A stretch of 29,887 bases of DNA from an uncultured Oscillospiraceae bacterium (GCA_900556525.1 USOZ01000003.1:1-29887); one strand, 5' to 3'. Shown: positions 8,279 to 18,100, numbered from the stretch's first letter. Program-made: numbers and translations. The notes: a model not told the origin generated them from the sequence alone.

Positions 8279-9133
8279 ATGAAAGTTTTGATTTGCAGCA
8301 ACCTAAAAAAAGAAAAAACGCTTGCGGTGCTGCCGGAAGCGGTAAAAATTCTCTCAGAAAACGGCATGATCCCAGTAATGGCGGAATCTGCTGCGGAATT
8401 TTACAGCAGTCCGTGTGTTGAATATATTCCCGAGCCTCTTTCGCTTGATCAAATTGACATTCTGCTCACTGTCGGCGGCGACGGAACCATACTGAAATGG
8501 GCAAAAAAAGCAGCCCTTGCTAATAAGCCGCTGATTGGCATAAATACAGGCAGATTGGGGTTTATGACGTCTCTCGAACCGGAAGAACTGAGGCTGCTTT
8601 CAGAGCTTAAAACCGGGAACTATTCGGTCAGCAAAAGAATGTTAATGGAAGCGACGATATACTCCGAGAACTCTTCTGCAAGTTATCTCGCGCTGAACGA
8701 CATAGTTCTTTCAAAGGACAGCTATTCAAAGCTGCCAGAATTTTCGGTTTGCAGCAATGGTTTTGTTGTTTCAAGGCTGCGCGCGGACGGGCTTATTTTA
8801 AGCACTCCGACGGGTTCTACGGCTTATGCGCTGTCTGCGGGAGGTCCGATAATTGAACCTGACGCAGAGTGTATGGAATTAACGCCGCTGTGTGCTCATA
8901 CGCTGCTCAATCGACCTATGATATTTAGCGGAAATGATGAAATTTCGGTTTCGTATAAAGGTTACGAGGGCAGCGCCGTAAATGTGAGCGTGGACGGCGA
9001 CAGTGGCATTTATCTGGGCGAAAACGACAAAATTGTTATTTCAAAATCGCCCGTTGTGTTCAGACTTATAGATATAAACGGAAACAGCTTTTATAATGCA
9101 TTAAATGATAAGCTGTTAAGACCTCTTAAATAA
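8279..9133 (+). CDS. nadK: NAD kinase (ATP/polyphosphate)
   Basis: 284 residues with the NAD-kinase signature VGGDGTILK (GGDGT at residues 66-70), NTGRLGFM, LNDIVL and TPTGSTAYALSAGGPI, all in family order. It phosphorylates NAD to NADP in the cytosol. An AGCGGAGGAAA ribosome site lies before the ATG, 20 bp after tlyA. Confidence 0.95.
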   Translation: MKVLICSNLKKEKTLAVLPEAVKILSENGMIPVMAESAAEFYSSPCVEYIPEPLSLDQIDILLTVGGDGTILKWAKKAALANKPLIGINTGRLGFMTSLEPEELRLLSELKTGNYSVSKRMLMEATIYSENSSASYLALNDIVLSKDSYSKLPEFSVCSNGFVVSRLRADGLILSTPTGSTAYALSAGGPIIEPDAECMELTPLCAHTLLNRPMIFSGNDEISVSYKGYEGSAVNVSVDGDSGIYLGENDKIVISKSPVVFRLIDINGNSFYNALNDKLLRPLK

Positions 9134-9151
9134 CAGAAGGGAGCGGCAAAA

Positions 9152-9589
9152 ATGAAAAGAAGCAGACAAGCGGAAATCCTTTCAATTATTGCGCAGGAAG
9201 AAATTGAAAATCAAGAGATGCTTATACAAAGACTGAAAGAGCGCGGCTACAGCGCAACTCAGGCGACGATCTCCCGTGATATAAATGAACTTAATCTTGA
9301 AAAAGCAATGTCAAAAAACGGTGTGAGCTGCTATATGAAAGCCAAGCGCGCCAACGGTATACACTTTGAGAATATTTTTCAGCAGTCGGTTGTTAATATC
9401 GACTATGCCGGAAATATAATCTGTATTAAATGCCGTTCGGGACTGGCAAACGGAGCCTGCATAACCCTTGAAGGTATGAACATTGACTCGGTTGTCGGAA
9501 CAATCGCGGGCGACGATACCTTTTTTGTGCTTGCACGTACTGAAAATGACGCCAAAAATATTGCGGCACATCTGAAAAAAATGCTTTGA
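9152..9589 (+). CDS. argR: Arginine repressor
   Basis: 145 residues. The N-terminal winged helix (about residues 1-65) contains SATQATISRDINELNLEK, the DNA-recognition part; the C-terminal domain has the trimer and arginine-binding elements, ending with VGTIAGDDTFFVLART and a final helix. ArgR represses arginine biosynthesis and activates catabolism when arginine is bound. No arginine genes are in the window; the position before recN is simply the conserved location in Firmicutes. Confidence 0.94.
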   Translation: MKRSRQAEILSIIAQEEIENQEMLIQRLKERGYSATQATISRDINELNLEKAMSKNGVSCYMKAKRANGIHFENIFQQSVVNIDYAGNIICIKCRSGLANGACITLEGMNIDSVVGTIAGDDTFFVLARTENDAKNIAAHLKKML

Positions 9590-9603
9590 TCCGGAGGTAA
9601 ATT

Positions 9604-11274
9604 ATGCTGAAGGAGCTTTATATTGAAAATCTTGCGGTCATCGAAAAAGCGTCAATTTCTTTTACCAATAAATTCAATGTTTTTTCCGGCGAGACAGGTG
9701 CGGGAAAAAGCGTGCTTATCGGAGCGATAAACGCCGTTCTCGGCGGACGAATATCAAAGGATATTATCAGAACTGGCACGCAAAAAGCGTCTGTTACGGC
9801 GCTTTTTGACTCTATTACCGTGAAAACAGCCGAGAAGCTCGAGGAATACGGCTTTGAAGTAAGCGATGAACTTATTCTACAGCGTGAATTCTCGGTTGAC
9901 GGCAAAGGAATCGTGCGGATATGCGGAAAGCCGTCTACCGTGGCGATTTTAAAGGAAATTGCCGCAAGCCTTATTGACATTCACGGACAGCATGACAATC
10001 GTATTCTTGTCGATAATACAAATCAGCGTGATCTGCTCGATAATTTTGCAGGCATTAGGCACGATCTGGACGAATACGGAGAACTTTTTCGCAGTTTTTC
10101 GCAGCTTTTGCGAAAAATTCGTCAGCTTGAAGATGCCGACGCCAAAAAAGATATGCGTATTGAAGAACTTACAAAGCAGATAAGTGAAGTAGCTCGGCTA
10201 AATCTCAAAAAAGGTGATGAAGCTGCAATTTCTGAAAAACTGGTTCGCGCGAGAAGTTTTGAGCAGATAAATAATGCGCTGCTCATAGCGCAGAATGCTA
10301 TAAGCGGCGACAGCGACGGCGGAAGCGGAGCGCTTGATTTGCTAGGCAGCGCAACAAATTCGCTGAAGGGAATATCTGAGTTTATTCCGCAGTGCGGGGC
10401 TCTAAGCGAAAGACTTTCAGGGCTTATGATAGAGCTTGAGGATATAGGCAGCGAGGTTTCAAACAATATTCCCGATGGAGAAGCCGAGGACGAGCTTCCG
10501 CTTCTTGAAGAAAAAATGAGCGACATTCTTCGGCTTAAACGCCGCTATGCCGCTGAACTTGACGATATACTGGATATGTGCGATAACTGGCGTTCAGAAC
10601 TTAACGAGCTGTCAGATGCGGATAATACGCTCGCACAGCTTGCCGAGGAAAAAAGAAAGCTGGGCGAGCAGGTCAAGGAACTTGCGCTTGAGCTTTCAAA
10701 TAAGCGCCGAGAGGCTGCGGTTAGCCTTACAGAGGCTATCGCGGGAGAACTGAAATTTCTTGATATGCCCGATGTGCGGCTTGAGTTCACTGTAAATCAC
10801 GGTAAGGTCACCGTAAACGGAATGGATGAAATCGAAATGCTCATTTCCGTTAATAAGGGCGAAGAATTGAAACCGATAGCTAAAGTTGCTTCGGGGGGCG
10901 AGCTTTCGCGTATTATGCTTGCAATAAAAACCGTGCTTGCGGAGCATGACGACACTCCCACTATGATTTTTGATGAAATAGATACGGGAATAAGCGGCAG
11001 AGCAGCGCAGAAGGTAGGTAAAAAATTGTCGGAACTCGCAAAAAAACGTCAAGTGATCTGCGTTACGCACCTTGCCCAGATAGCCGCGCTATCCGACAAT
11101 CATCTTCTCATTGAAAAGAAAACAGACGAAAACCGCACCTATACAACTGTTCACACTCTTGACTATGATGAAAAAGTGCGTGAAATTGCGCGCATTATTT
11201 CGGGCGACGCAACAAATGATGTATCTTTGCGCAACGCTGAAGAACTGATAAAGAACAAGGAGCGGCAGATATGA
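9604..11274 (+). CDS. recN: DNA repair protein RecN
   Basis: 556 residues, an SMC-like ABC ATPase acting early in double-strand-break repair. The N-terminal Walker A is FSGETGAGKS (about residues 27-36). A long coiled-coil middle follows (about 150-360). The C-terminal half carries the ABC signature VASGGELSRIMLA and Walker B TMIFDEIDTGISG, then VICVTHLAQIA. A Q-loop-region DIHGQHDNRIL is also visible. Its stop overlaps the next start by 4 bp (ATGA). Confidence 0.96.
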   Translation: MLKELYIENLAVIEKASISFTNKFNVFSGETGAGKSVLIGAINAVLGGRISKDIIRTGTQKASVTALFDSITVKTAEKLEEYGFEVSDELILQREFSVDGKGIVRICGKPSTVAILKEIAASLIDIHGQHDNRILVDNTNQRDLLDNFAGIRHDLDEYGELFRSFSQLLRKIRQLEDADAKKDMRIEELTKQISEVARLNLKKGDEAAISEKLVRARSFEQINNALLIAQNAISGDSDGGSGALDLLGSATNSLKGISEFIPQCGALSERLSGLMIELEDIGSEVSNNIPDGEAEDELPLLEEKMSDILRLKRRYAAELDDILDMCDNWRSELNELSDADNTLAQLAEEKRKLGEQVKELALELSNKRREAAVSLTEAIAGELKFLDMPDVRLEFTVNHGKVTVNGMDEIEMLISVNKGEELKPIAKVASGGELSRIMLAIKTVLAEHDDTPTMIFDEIDTGISGRAAQKVGKKLSELAKKRQVICVTHLAQIAALSDNHLLIEKKTDENRTYTTVHTLDYDEKVREIARIISGDATNDVSLRNAEELIKNKERQI

Positions 11275-12017
11275 ATTTTCGCGCTGAAGTCTATACGAGA
11301 AAACAGCTTTGCGAAGCGTTGGAAAACACGGCGATTACATTGGTGTATGCGCCGCTGCGGCTGATTGAACCTGCGCTGTCGCAGTACAGCGATAAGATCG
11401 TGCTTATTCCGCCGGTTTACCTTGCCGACTGCGAAAAAAAGATTGTACAAAGGCTTCGGGAATTAAAAGAAGAAGGGTTTGCAAAAGCCCTTGCGCATAC
11501 GGTCGGGCATATTGAAATGCTCAGATCTCTCGGTTTTGAAATATACGGCGGGGTAAGGTTAAATTGCACGAACAGCGACGCTGTTCATCTTTTATCGGAA
11601 TATGAACTGAAAGATGCGATAGTTTCGGAAGAGCTTACGGCGGAGCGCCTGAACAGACTTGAGAAACCCATTCAACTGGGATTTGTCGCATACGGTTTTC
11701 TGCCGCTTATGATAACTCGGAGATGTCCGATAAAAAACGGAAAGCCGTGCGGAACGGAATGCTGCCGAAAAAGCGTCACAGACCGCAGCGGAAGAAACCT
11801 TAACGTGATATGCTCCGAAAATACCGCCGAAATCCTGAACAGCGATGTTCTTGTTCTTAGCGACAGGCTTGAAAGATTTGTGAACATGGATTTTGCGGTT
11901 CTTAAATTTACCGTGGAAGATAATATAAATGCAGTAATTGAAAAATATATCAATCACGAAACGTGCGAAGTGCAGAATTTTACGCGCGGACTATATTTCA
12001 GAGGAGTAAACAAGTGA
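11271..12017 (+). CDS. Short U32 (collagenase-like) family protein
   Basis: 248 residues resembling the C-terminal half of the U32 peptidase family: GVRLNCTNSDAVHLL, FVAYGFLPLMITRRCPI and a four-cysteine patch (RCPIKNGKPCGTECC, about residues 151-165), then a DRSGRNLNVIC segment and a conserved C-terminal FTVE motif. The family is normally 300-800 residues, so this is a short form. Related UbiU/UbiV proteins bind an iron-sulfur cluster through such cysteines, so hydroxylation-type chemistry is possible rather than proteolysis; that is inference. It is translationally coupled to recN (4-bp overlap) and to dut (TGATG). Confidence 0.7.
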   Translation: MNFRAEVYTRKQLCEALENTAITLVYAPLRLIEPALSQYSDKIVLIPPVYLADCEKKIVQRLRELKEEGFAKALAHTVGHIEMLRSLGFEIYGGVRLNCTNSDAVHLLSEYELKDAIVSEELTAERLNRLEKPIQLGFVAYGFLPLMITRRCPIKNGKPCGTECCRKSVTDRSGRNLNVICSENTAEILNSDVLVLSDRLERFVNMDFAVLKFTVEDNINAVIEKYINHETCEVQNFTRGLYFRGVNK

Positions 12018-12454
12018 TGTTCATAAATGTAAAAAAGCTGAACGAAAATGCGCAGCTGCCCTTTCGGGCAACGCGGGGAAGTGCGGGAGCGGATCTGTTC
12101 GCTTGTATTGATACCGATATTGTGGTGTTGCCGCAGGAGCGTGTTCTTGTGCCTACAGGAATCGCTATTGAGCTTGAAAGTCCCGAAACGGGAGCTTTTA
12201 TTTTTCCGCGCAGTTCGCTTTCGTCAAAATTCGGTATTTCACTAGCAAACTGCGTCGGCGTGGTTGACAGCGATTATCGCGGAGAGATCAAAGTTCCCGT
12301 TATAAATCATTCTAATGAGCCGTACACAATCCATAACGGCGAACGGATTGCGCAAATGGTAATTTTGCCTGTTATTCTGCCGACTTTTGCCGAAGCTGAT
12401 GAACTGACCGAAACCCAAAGATCGGACGGCGGATTTGGTTCTACCGGTGTATAA
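12017..12454 (+). CDS. dut: dUTP diphosphatase (trimeric dUTPase)
   Basis: 145 residues with all five trimeric dUTPase motifs: GSAGADLFA (I), PRSSLSSK (II), GVVDSDYRGEIKV (III), GERIAQMVI (IV) and RSDGGFGSTG (V). It hydrolyses dUTP to dUMP and pyrophosphate, limiting uracil in DNA. The ATG at 12017 is preceded by GAGGAG at 12001-12006 and overlaps the previous stop by one base; the longer in-frame reading from 11963 would lie inside that gene. Confidence 0.95.
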   Translation: MFINVKKLNENAQLPFRATRGSAGADLFACIDTDIVVLPQERVLVPTGIAIELESPETGAFIFPRSSLSSKFGISLANCVGVVDSDYRGEIKVPVINHSNEPYTIHNGERIAQMVILPVILPTFAEADELTETQRSDGGFGSTGV

Positions 12455-12517
12455 TGCCGCGTTAGCAAACTGCACAAAATTACCGCCTAAATTTTTCATT
12501 TTTTTCTCTTTAAACAG

Positions 12518-12546
12518 TTGTATGAGGTTTAATTTCGTGTTATAAT
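12518..12546 (+). promoter_or_regulatory. Promoter of the mreB cluster
   Basis: TTGTAT (12518-12523), a 17-bp spacer and a perfect TATAAT (12541-12546) lie about 38 bp before the mreB start, in a 129-bp gap after dut. Confidence 0.8.
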
Positions 12547-12583
12547 AAATGCTGAACAGTAATTTAGGGAGGTTGGTAAGGAA

Positions 12584-13603
12584 ATGTTTACTAAGGACAT
12601 TGGAATTGATTTGGGAACGGCAAACACCCTTGTATATATGAGAGGCAAAGGTATAATTATCCGCGAACCTAGCGTTGTTGCGGTTGACGTTAAATATGAA
12701 CGCGTTCGTTATGTAGGACAGGAAGCAAAGGATGTTATAGGACGTACTCCCGGCTCAATCGTTGCGGTTCGTCCGCTGAAAGACGGGGTTATTGCGGATT
12801 TTGATATGACGACAAGTATGCTTCAGGAATTTATTTCAAAGGCAACAAAAGGCAGAAAATTCCTGAAAAAACGCGTTATAATCTGTATTCCTTCAGGTGT
12901 AACGGCGGTTGAAAGACGCGCCGTAAAGGAAGCTACGCAGAGCGCAGGTGCAAAGCGTGTGTCAATTATTGAGGAACCTATGGCGGCTGCAATCGGAGCA
13001 GGACTTCCCGTTGCCGAGCCTACCGGAAGCATGATAGTTGACATCGGCGGCGGAACAAGCGAAGTCGCTGTAATTTCGCTCGGAGGTATTGTAACGTCAA
13101 AATCGGTGCGCGTTGCAGGCGATGAATTTGATAATTCAATCATAAACTATATTAAGAAGAAATATAATCTTCTTATTGGCGAAAGAACGGCGGAAAATAT
13201 CAAAATTGCTATAGGTTCCGCTTTTCCTTATGCCGAAAAAGAAGAAGAAATGGAAATTAAGGGGCGTAATCTGCTTAATGGTTTGCCCGAAAATATTACA
13301 ATTACAAGCACTGAGATTCGTGAAGCTCTCGCCGAGCCGCTCAGCCATGTAATCGAAGCGATAAAAATAACCCTTGAAAAGACTCCTCCGGAGCTTGCGG
13401 CGGATATTATTGATCAGGGCATTATGCTTGCCGGCGGCGGTGCGCTGCTGAAAGGGCTTGATAAACTCATTAACAAGGAGACCGGAATGCCTGTAAAAAT
13501 TGCCGAGCGCCCGCTTGACTGCGTTGCGGACGGAACGGGAAAGGTTCTCGAGAACATTGACAAGCTTGTTGATGTGTTAAGCGACGACGATTCAAAATAT
13601 TGA
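12584..13603 (+). CDS. mreB: Rod shape-determining protein MreB
   Basis: 339 residues of the bacterial actin family. Phosphate-1 motif [14 protein letters not shown] is at the N-terminus (about residues 5-18); phosphate-2 is [18 protein letters not shown] (about 148-165); the adenosine motif is [14 protein letters not shown] (about 285-298). MreB forms membrane-associated filaments that guide cell-wall synthesis. GGGAGG lies upstream of the ATG. It heads the mreB-mreC-mreD-PBP2 cluster and is followed by a terminator-like hairpin. Confidence 0.96.
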   Translation: MFTKDIGIDLGTANTLVYMRGKGIIIREPSVVAVDVKYERVRYVGQEAKDVIGRTPGSIVAVRPLKDGVIADFDMTTSMLQEFISKATKGRKFLKKRVIICIPSGVTAVERRAVKEATQSAGAKRVSIIEEPMAAAIGAGLPVAEPTGSMIVDIGGGTSEVAVISLGGIVTSKSVRVAGDEFDNSIINYIKKKYNLLIGERTAENIKIAIGSAFPYAEKEEEMEIKGRNLLNGLPENITITSTEIREALAEPLSHVIEAIKITLEKTPPELAADIIDQGIMLAGGGALLKGLDKLINKETGMPVKIAERPLDCVADGTGKVLENIDKLVDVLSDDDSKY

Positions 13604-13610
13604 GAGAAGA

Positions 13611-13650
13611 AAAAGCGTTTTTGATTCGTTCATTAACGCTTTTATTTTTT
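13611..13650 (+). terminator. Rho-independent terminator/attenuator between mreB and mreC
   Basis: A perfect 9-bp stem AAAAGCGTT/AACGCTTTT with a 15-base loop is followed by ATTTTTT. It lies 7 bp after mreB and before mreC, so mreB is probably expressed above the rest of the cluster. Confidence 0.8.
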
Positions 13651-13679
13651 AGCGGGTTTGATGTTCCCGACGGAGGAAT

Positions 13680-14525
13680 ATGAAGGATTTTTTTCACAGC
13701 CTGAAATTTAAAATAATACTCTGTCTGCTTGCGCTTGTGCTTGGCTTTATGATCTATGCGGCGATTTCAGGCGGAAATGTAATTTTTCCGAAAAGTATTC
13801 TCGAAACCGCCGCACAGCCGTTTGTTACTGCGGCAACTGCCGTTTCAAACTGGGCTGAGCGCACGTTGGACGCTTTTCTTAACGCGGAAAAATATCGCGA
13901 AGAAAATGTGATGCTGCGCGAAAAACTGACGGAAATGTATTCGCAGATAATTGATAAAAATAAGACCGACGAGGAAAATGAGCGTTTGCGCGAAATGCTT
14001 GAAATAGCGAAGGAAAACGATGATTACGAATGGTCTGCGCCGTGTACTGTCATTGCGAGAAACGCCAACGATATTTTCGGAGGATTTACTATTGACAAGG
14101 GAAGCAGCGACGGTATTGAACTATATGACCCCGTGCTTACCGAAATAGGGCTTGTCGGATATATAACCGAGCTTTCGCCGCATTATGCGGTCGTTACGAC
14201 GATACTTTCCCCGGAAATAAAAATCGGCGTTATTACGGCAGAAAAGAATGTCGTCGGGATCATTGAAAATGACATTTTATATTCTTCCGACGGATACTGC
14301 CTTATGAGCTATGTGAATAAAGAAAGCGACATTTCGGCAGGAGATGTTGCTATCACATCGGGAGGAACTGTTTTCCCGTCGGGGATTTTTGTCGGGACGG
14401 TCGAATCTGTCTATTCCGACCCGAACGGACTTGCGCTGCACGCGGTGATTAAGCCTGCGGAAAACGTATTTAATGTGACGAATGTATTTGTGGTCACTGA
14501 CTTTGAGGGGCAGGGAACGGGCTGA
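13680..14525 (+). CDS. mreC: Rod shape-determining protein MreC
   Basis: 281 residues: one N-terminal membrane segment (about residues 10-30), a coiled coil (about 75-105, rich in E, R, L) and an extracellular beta domain with the family motifs VIARNANDIFGGFTIDKGSSDGI and VITSGGTVFPSGIFVGTV. MreC links cytoplasmic MreB to the PBP2 wall-synthesis enzyme. CGGAGGAAT precedes the start. Its stop overlaps the mreD start (TGATG). Confidence 0.93.
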   Translation: MKDFFHSLKFKIILCLLALVLGFMIYAAISGGNVIFPKSILETAAQPFVTAATAVSNWAERTLDAFLNAEKYREENVMLREKLTEMYSQIIDKNKTDEENERLREMLEIAKENDDYEWSAPCTVIARNANDIFGGFTIDKGSSDGIELYDPVLTEIGLVGYITELSPHYAVVTTILSPEIKIGVITAEKNVVGIIENDILYSSDGYCLMSYVNKESDISAGDVAITSGGTVFPSGIFVGTVESVYSDPNGLALHAVIKPAENVFNVTNVFVVTDFEGQGTG

Positions 14526-15124
14526 TGAAGTACCAAATTCTTGGAAAAAATGTCAAAACAAGGCATGAACAAAAAATGACTGCTATAAAATGGCTGCTAT
14601 ATGTTCTGTGCCTTTTGGTGTTTTACACTTTGATGCGATGCGGCATATTCGGCGCATGGCAGCCGGTTATGCTTATTCCTCTTTCTGTCGCTGCGGCAAT
14701 GCACGAAAGTGAGCTTCCGGCGTGTATTTTTGCTGTATTTTGCGGACTTTATGTTGATATTTCTTATCATTTTCTATTTGGGTTCAGCGCATTCTGGCTG
14801 CTCATAGTCTGCCTTACGGTATCGCTGCTTGAACATAATCTGATACGAATAAATCTTTTGAATTTCTTGTGGACTACTGCTGCTGCAGTGATACTTGAGT
14901 TTTTAATGGCATACTTGTTCAACACGGTCATCTGGGATTACCCGAATTACGGGATTGTTTTTACAAAATCAATTCTTCCGACTATGATCTCAACAATAGT
15001 TGTTTCGCCTGCGGTTTATTTTGTCGTAAGAGCGATCAACGCAAAGTTCGGAAAAACAAATGAGCTGAACAGGTATGAACCTGCTAAAAATGAAGAGGAA
15101 GATTCGGCGTCAAAGAGAGATTGA
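14525..15124 (+). CDS. mreD: Rod shape-determining protein MreD
   Basis: 199 residues with about five or six hydrophobic membrane helices and a charged C-terminal tail, the size and profile of MreD. The motif FCGLYVDISYHFLFGFSAFWLL (residues about 76-97, given in part) matches the family's GLxxD...PxG region. Identification is supported by position between mreC and the PBP2 gene. MreD is a polytopic member of the elongasome. Confidence 0.88.
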   Translation: MKYQILGKNVKTRHEQKMTAIKWLLYVLCLLVFYTLMRCGIFGAWQPVMLIPLSVAAAMHESELPACIFAVFCGLYVDISYHFLFGFSAFWLLIVCLTVSLLEHNLIRINLLNFLWTTAAAVILEFLMAYLFNTVIWDYPNYGIVFTKSILPTMISTIVVSPAVYFVVRAINAKFGKTNELNRYEPAKNEEEDSASKRD

Positions 15125-15135
15125 ACGGAGGCGAA

Positions 15136-17205
15136 ATGATGTCAAGAATTTCAAGACTTATCAGAACGATTATTTTACTTATTCTTGTTTTCGTTATGCT
15201 CTTTTTGTGTATTCTTCGCCTTATGAAGCTTCAGATTGTCGACGGCGCAAAATATCTTGCTATGACCGAAACCAGCTATACCGCTTCTCAGGAACTTATA
15301 GCTACACGCGGGCAGATATTCGATATAAACCACAAAGTGCTGACTACAAATAAAACGGTTTATCGCGTTATTTTGCAAAAGTCGTTTATAACTGCCGGGA
15401 CTGAAAATGAAATAATAAACGAGACTGTAAAAATTCTGGAAAAAAATGGCGAAAAATGGAACGATTCGGTGCCTGTGTCGATGACCGAGCCTTACTCATT
15501 TACCGAAAAAGAGTCCGTTACCGACGCATTTAAAGAGCGAATACGCGTTAATTTTGACGCAACCGCCGAAAACTGTATAAATGCACTTATAAAAAAATAC
15601 AATATCGACTGCGAGAAGTACAACGCTTCGGAACAGCGTGTAATTGCAGGCGTTCGGTATGAAATGGAGCTAAAAGATTTTTCCTATGATAATTACTTCA
15701 CTCTGGCAAATGATGTTAAAATCGATACTGTAACAGCACTGAAAGAATCAGGTTTTCGTCTTAACGGAATTGATATTATCGAGCTTTCGGACAGATTTTA
15801 TGTCGAGGATGAGACAGCGCCGCACGTTCTCGGGACGGTGGGGGCAATTTCCTCTGATGAGTATTCCGCGCTGAAAGCAGATGGGTACGGTTACAACGAT
15901 ACAATCGGCAAATACGGTGTTGAACTTGCAATGGAGAGCGTTTTGCGCGGCGAAAACGGCGAACGCACTATTTCACGTGACTCTAACGGTCATGCGATAG
16001 CCGACAACATTACAAAAGAGGTAATCGCGGGAGAAAGCGTAGTTCTTACAATCGATTCGGATTTTCAGAAAGACCTTCAGGATATTCTCGCAAACCATAT
16101 TAACTGGCTGAATAATTCCGCAGATCGCGGAAATGACTGCGACGCAGGAGCTGTTGTCGTTCTGAACGCAAAAACAGGCGCGGTTATCGGAATGGCAAGC
16201 TACCCGACGTACAATCTGACTGAATCGGTCGAAAATTACAGCGCCGTTCTCAATAGTTCAGGCAATCCTATGTATAATCGCTGCATAAACGGACTGTATC
16301 GTCCGGGTTCGGCGTTTAAAACGATCACGGCGGCAGACGGGCTTATAAACGGACTTATCGACCGCAATACAAAAGGAACCTGCACGGGGGTTTACACGTT
16401 TTACTCCGCGTCGGATTACCGCCCGAAATGCACAGGTTATCATCTCGGCTACAATGTTGTGGATTGCCTTAAATGGTCGTGCAACATTTTTTTCTACGAC
16501 TTAGGCAGACGGCTTGGTATTGACGAACTTTCATCCTTTGCCGCCAAATTTGGATATGGTCAGAATCTCGGTCTTGAAATCGGCGGACTTTCGGGTCAGA
16601 TGTCCAGCCCCGAGCTTTATGAAAAGCTTCGCGGAGAACCATGGACCGACGGAAACACGCTTCAAGCTGCGATAGGGCAGATGGATACCCTTGTAACTCC
16701 GCTGCATCTTGCAGTTCAGGCGCTTACGCTCGCAAATGACGGTGTGCGAATGAAACCATACCTTATAGATTCTGTGTGGAATTATGACTGCACCGAGATG
16801 ATTTATCAAAACAAGCCGCAGGTGGTTGAAACTATTGAAAATAAAAATGAAGCGTTTCAGATAGTGCGCGAAGGAATGATCGCCGTTTCAACGCTTGTAA
16901 ACTGGCCGACAAGCTCCGCGCTGTGGAATTTTGACTACCTCCCGTATAATGTTGCGATAAAAACAGGTACGGCAGAAACGGGAGACGGCTATTATACCTC
17001 TACGGTTATGGGATATTATCCCGCCGAAGACCCTGAAATCGCTTTCGGGATTATACTTGAAAAGGGTGAATATTCACGCTATATGGTGCGTAATGTTATT
17101 GACGCATACTTTTATAAATATGAGCCGGACATGAACGAAGAAGGAATTGTTGTAAATCCTTGGAAACGTTGGGATAGTAACTCGTTTGCCACTAATCAAT
17201 GGTAA
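15136..17205 (+). CDS. mrdA: Penicillin-binding protein 2 (elongation transpeptidase)
   Basis: About 689 residues: N-terminal membrane anchor, PBP dimerisation domain, and a transpeptidase domain with SAFK (Ser near residue 392), SCN (about 448) and KTGT (about 609), the three active-site motifs. It cross-links lateral-wall peptidoglycan together with RodA and MreBCD. The start is one of two consecutive ATG codons (15136 or 15139) after CGGAGG; an upstream in-frame TTG at 15121 overlaps mreD and is less likely. No rodA gene is seen nearby. Confidence 0.93.
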   Translation: MMSRISRLIRTIILLILVFVMLFLCILRLMKLQIVDGAKYLAMTETSYTASQELIATRGQIFDINHKVLTTNKTVYRVILQKSFITAGTENEIINETVKILEKNGEKWNDSVPVSMTEPYSFTEKESVTDAFKERIRVNFDATAENCINALIKKYNIDCEKYNASEQRVIAGVRYEMELKDFSYDNYFTLANDVKIDTVTALKESGFRLNGIDIIELSDRFYVEDETAPHVLGTVGAISSDEYSALKADGYGYNDTIGKYGVELAMESVLRGENGERTISRDSNGHAIADNITKEVIAGESVVLTIDSDFQKDLQDILANHINWLNNSADRGNDCDAGAVVVLNAKTGAVIGMASYPTYNLTESVENYSAVLNSSGNPMYNRCINGLYRPGSAFKTITAADGLINGLIDRNTKGTCTGVYTFYSASDYRPKCTGYHLGYNVVDCLKWSCNIFFYDLGRRLGIDELSSFAAKFGYGQNLGLEIGGLSGQMSSPELYEKLRGEPWTDGNTLQAAIGQMDTLVTPLHLAVQALTLANDGVRMKPYLIDSVWNYDCTEMIYQNKPQVVETIENKNEAFQIVREGMIAVSTLVNWPTSSALWNFDYLPYNVAIKTGTAETGDGYYTSTVMGYYPAEDPEIAFGIILEKGEYSRYMVRNVIDAYFYKYEPDMNEEGIVVNPWKRWDSNSFATNQW

Positions 17206-17272
17206 TATTTCACATAAAAAACGCCAAAATCATGTTGTTTTGCACAAATTTTTATATAATTGAAAAAAAACC

Positions 17273-17301
17273 TTTAAAAATGTAAAAAAATATGCTATTA
17301 T
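17273..17301 (+). promoter_or_regulatory. Probable promoter for minD
   Basis: TTTAAA (17273-17278), 17 bp, then TATTAT (17296-17301) with an extended TGC just before it. A TATAAT at 17301-17306 overlaps it as an alternative -10. The -35 box is weak. Confidence 0.5.
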
Positions 17302-17337
17302 ATAATATGGTAATCAGAAAGATATGGAGGTAATCCT

Positions 17338-18075
17338 ATGGCTCAAATTATTGCTGTTACTGCCGGAAAGGGCGGAACCGGTAAGTCTACGACTTCCGCA
17401 AACATTGCTTCATGCCTTGCTTATCACGGAAAAAAGACCCTTGTCGTAGAGCTTGACTTCGGTCTGCGCTGTTTGGATATTATGCTCGGCATAAAGGATA
17501 AGGTCAAGCATGATATAGGCGAATACCTTGAAGGAAAAATCGACATAATGACTGCAACGACAAAGGTTGAACGCAGTGAAAACCTTTCGCTTGTATGTGC
17601 AACAAGAAATCCTTTTATGGATATCAACCCTGAAAAAATTATCGGCGTCTGCAACGAAATGCGTGAATATTTCGATTATATTATAATTGATACCGCGGGC
17701 GTTGGCAGTTCCGTGTTCAGCGTTATAAAGGCAGCCGATTTAATACTTATGGTTACAACCCCCGATACCGTCTGTGTGCGCGACGGTGCAATTCTCTCTG
17801 ACTTTCTTTATGTAAAGAGCTGCATCAATCAGAAGCTGATAATAAATAAGGTTCCCGTGCGCTTTAAAGACGAAGAAATTCTTGAAGACCTTGATGTTGT
17901 AATGGATACGGTCGGAATACCGCTTATCGGTGTAGTTCCTGAGGATAATGACATAAGAATCTGCGGTGCAAAGGGTATGCCTCTGCCGAAATCCAGCGCA
18001 GGATTTAAGGCGTATGATTCTATTTGCCGCAGAATTCTCGGCGAAGATGTTCCTTTATCCATAAACATTAACTAA
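17338..18075 (+). CDS. minD: MinD-like P-loop ATPase lacking the usual C-terminal membrane helix
   Basis: 245 residues. The deviant Walker A is KGGTGKST (about residues 11-18); the switch regions [16 protein letters not shown] and [11 protein letters not shown] are MinD-like, as is [10 protein letters not shown]. MinD places the division septum by recruiting MinC to the membrane through a C-terminal amphipathic helix. Here the protein stops at [11 protein letters not shown], before where that basic helix would be, and neither minC nor minE is adjacent. The position after the mre/PBP2 cluster supports the MinD call; a ParA-like role cannot be excluded. Confidence 0.82.
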   Translation: MAQIIAVTAGKGGTGKSTTSANIASCLAYHGKKTLVVELDFGLRCLDIMLGIKDKVKHDIGEYLEGKIDIMTATTKVERSENLSLVCATRNPFMDINPEKIIGVCNEMREYFDYIIIDTAGVGSSVFSVIKAADLILMVTTPDTVCVRDGAILSDFLYVKSCINQKLIINKVPVRFKDEEILEDLDVVMDTVGIPLIGVVPEDNDIRICGAKGMPLPKSSAGFKAYDSICRRILGEDVPLSININ

Positions 18076-18100
18076 AATAAAGATTAAGGAAGGTGTTAAA

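Noticed and set aside
7557..8279. 240-aa open frame on the - strand opposite tlyA
   Set aside because: tlyA on the + strand has a full set of family motifs; the antisense frame has no recognisable domain and no ribosome site, and is a by-product of codon bias.
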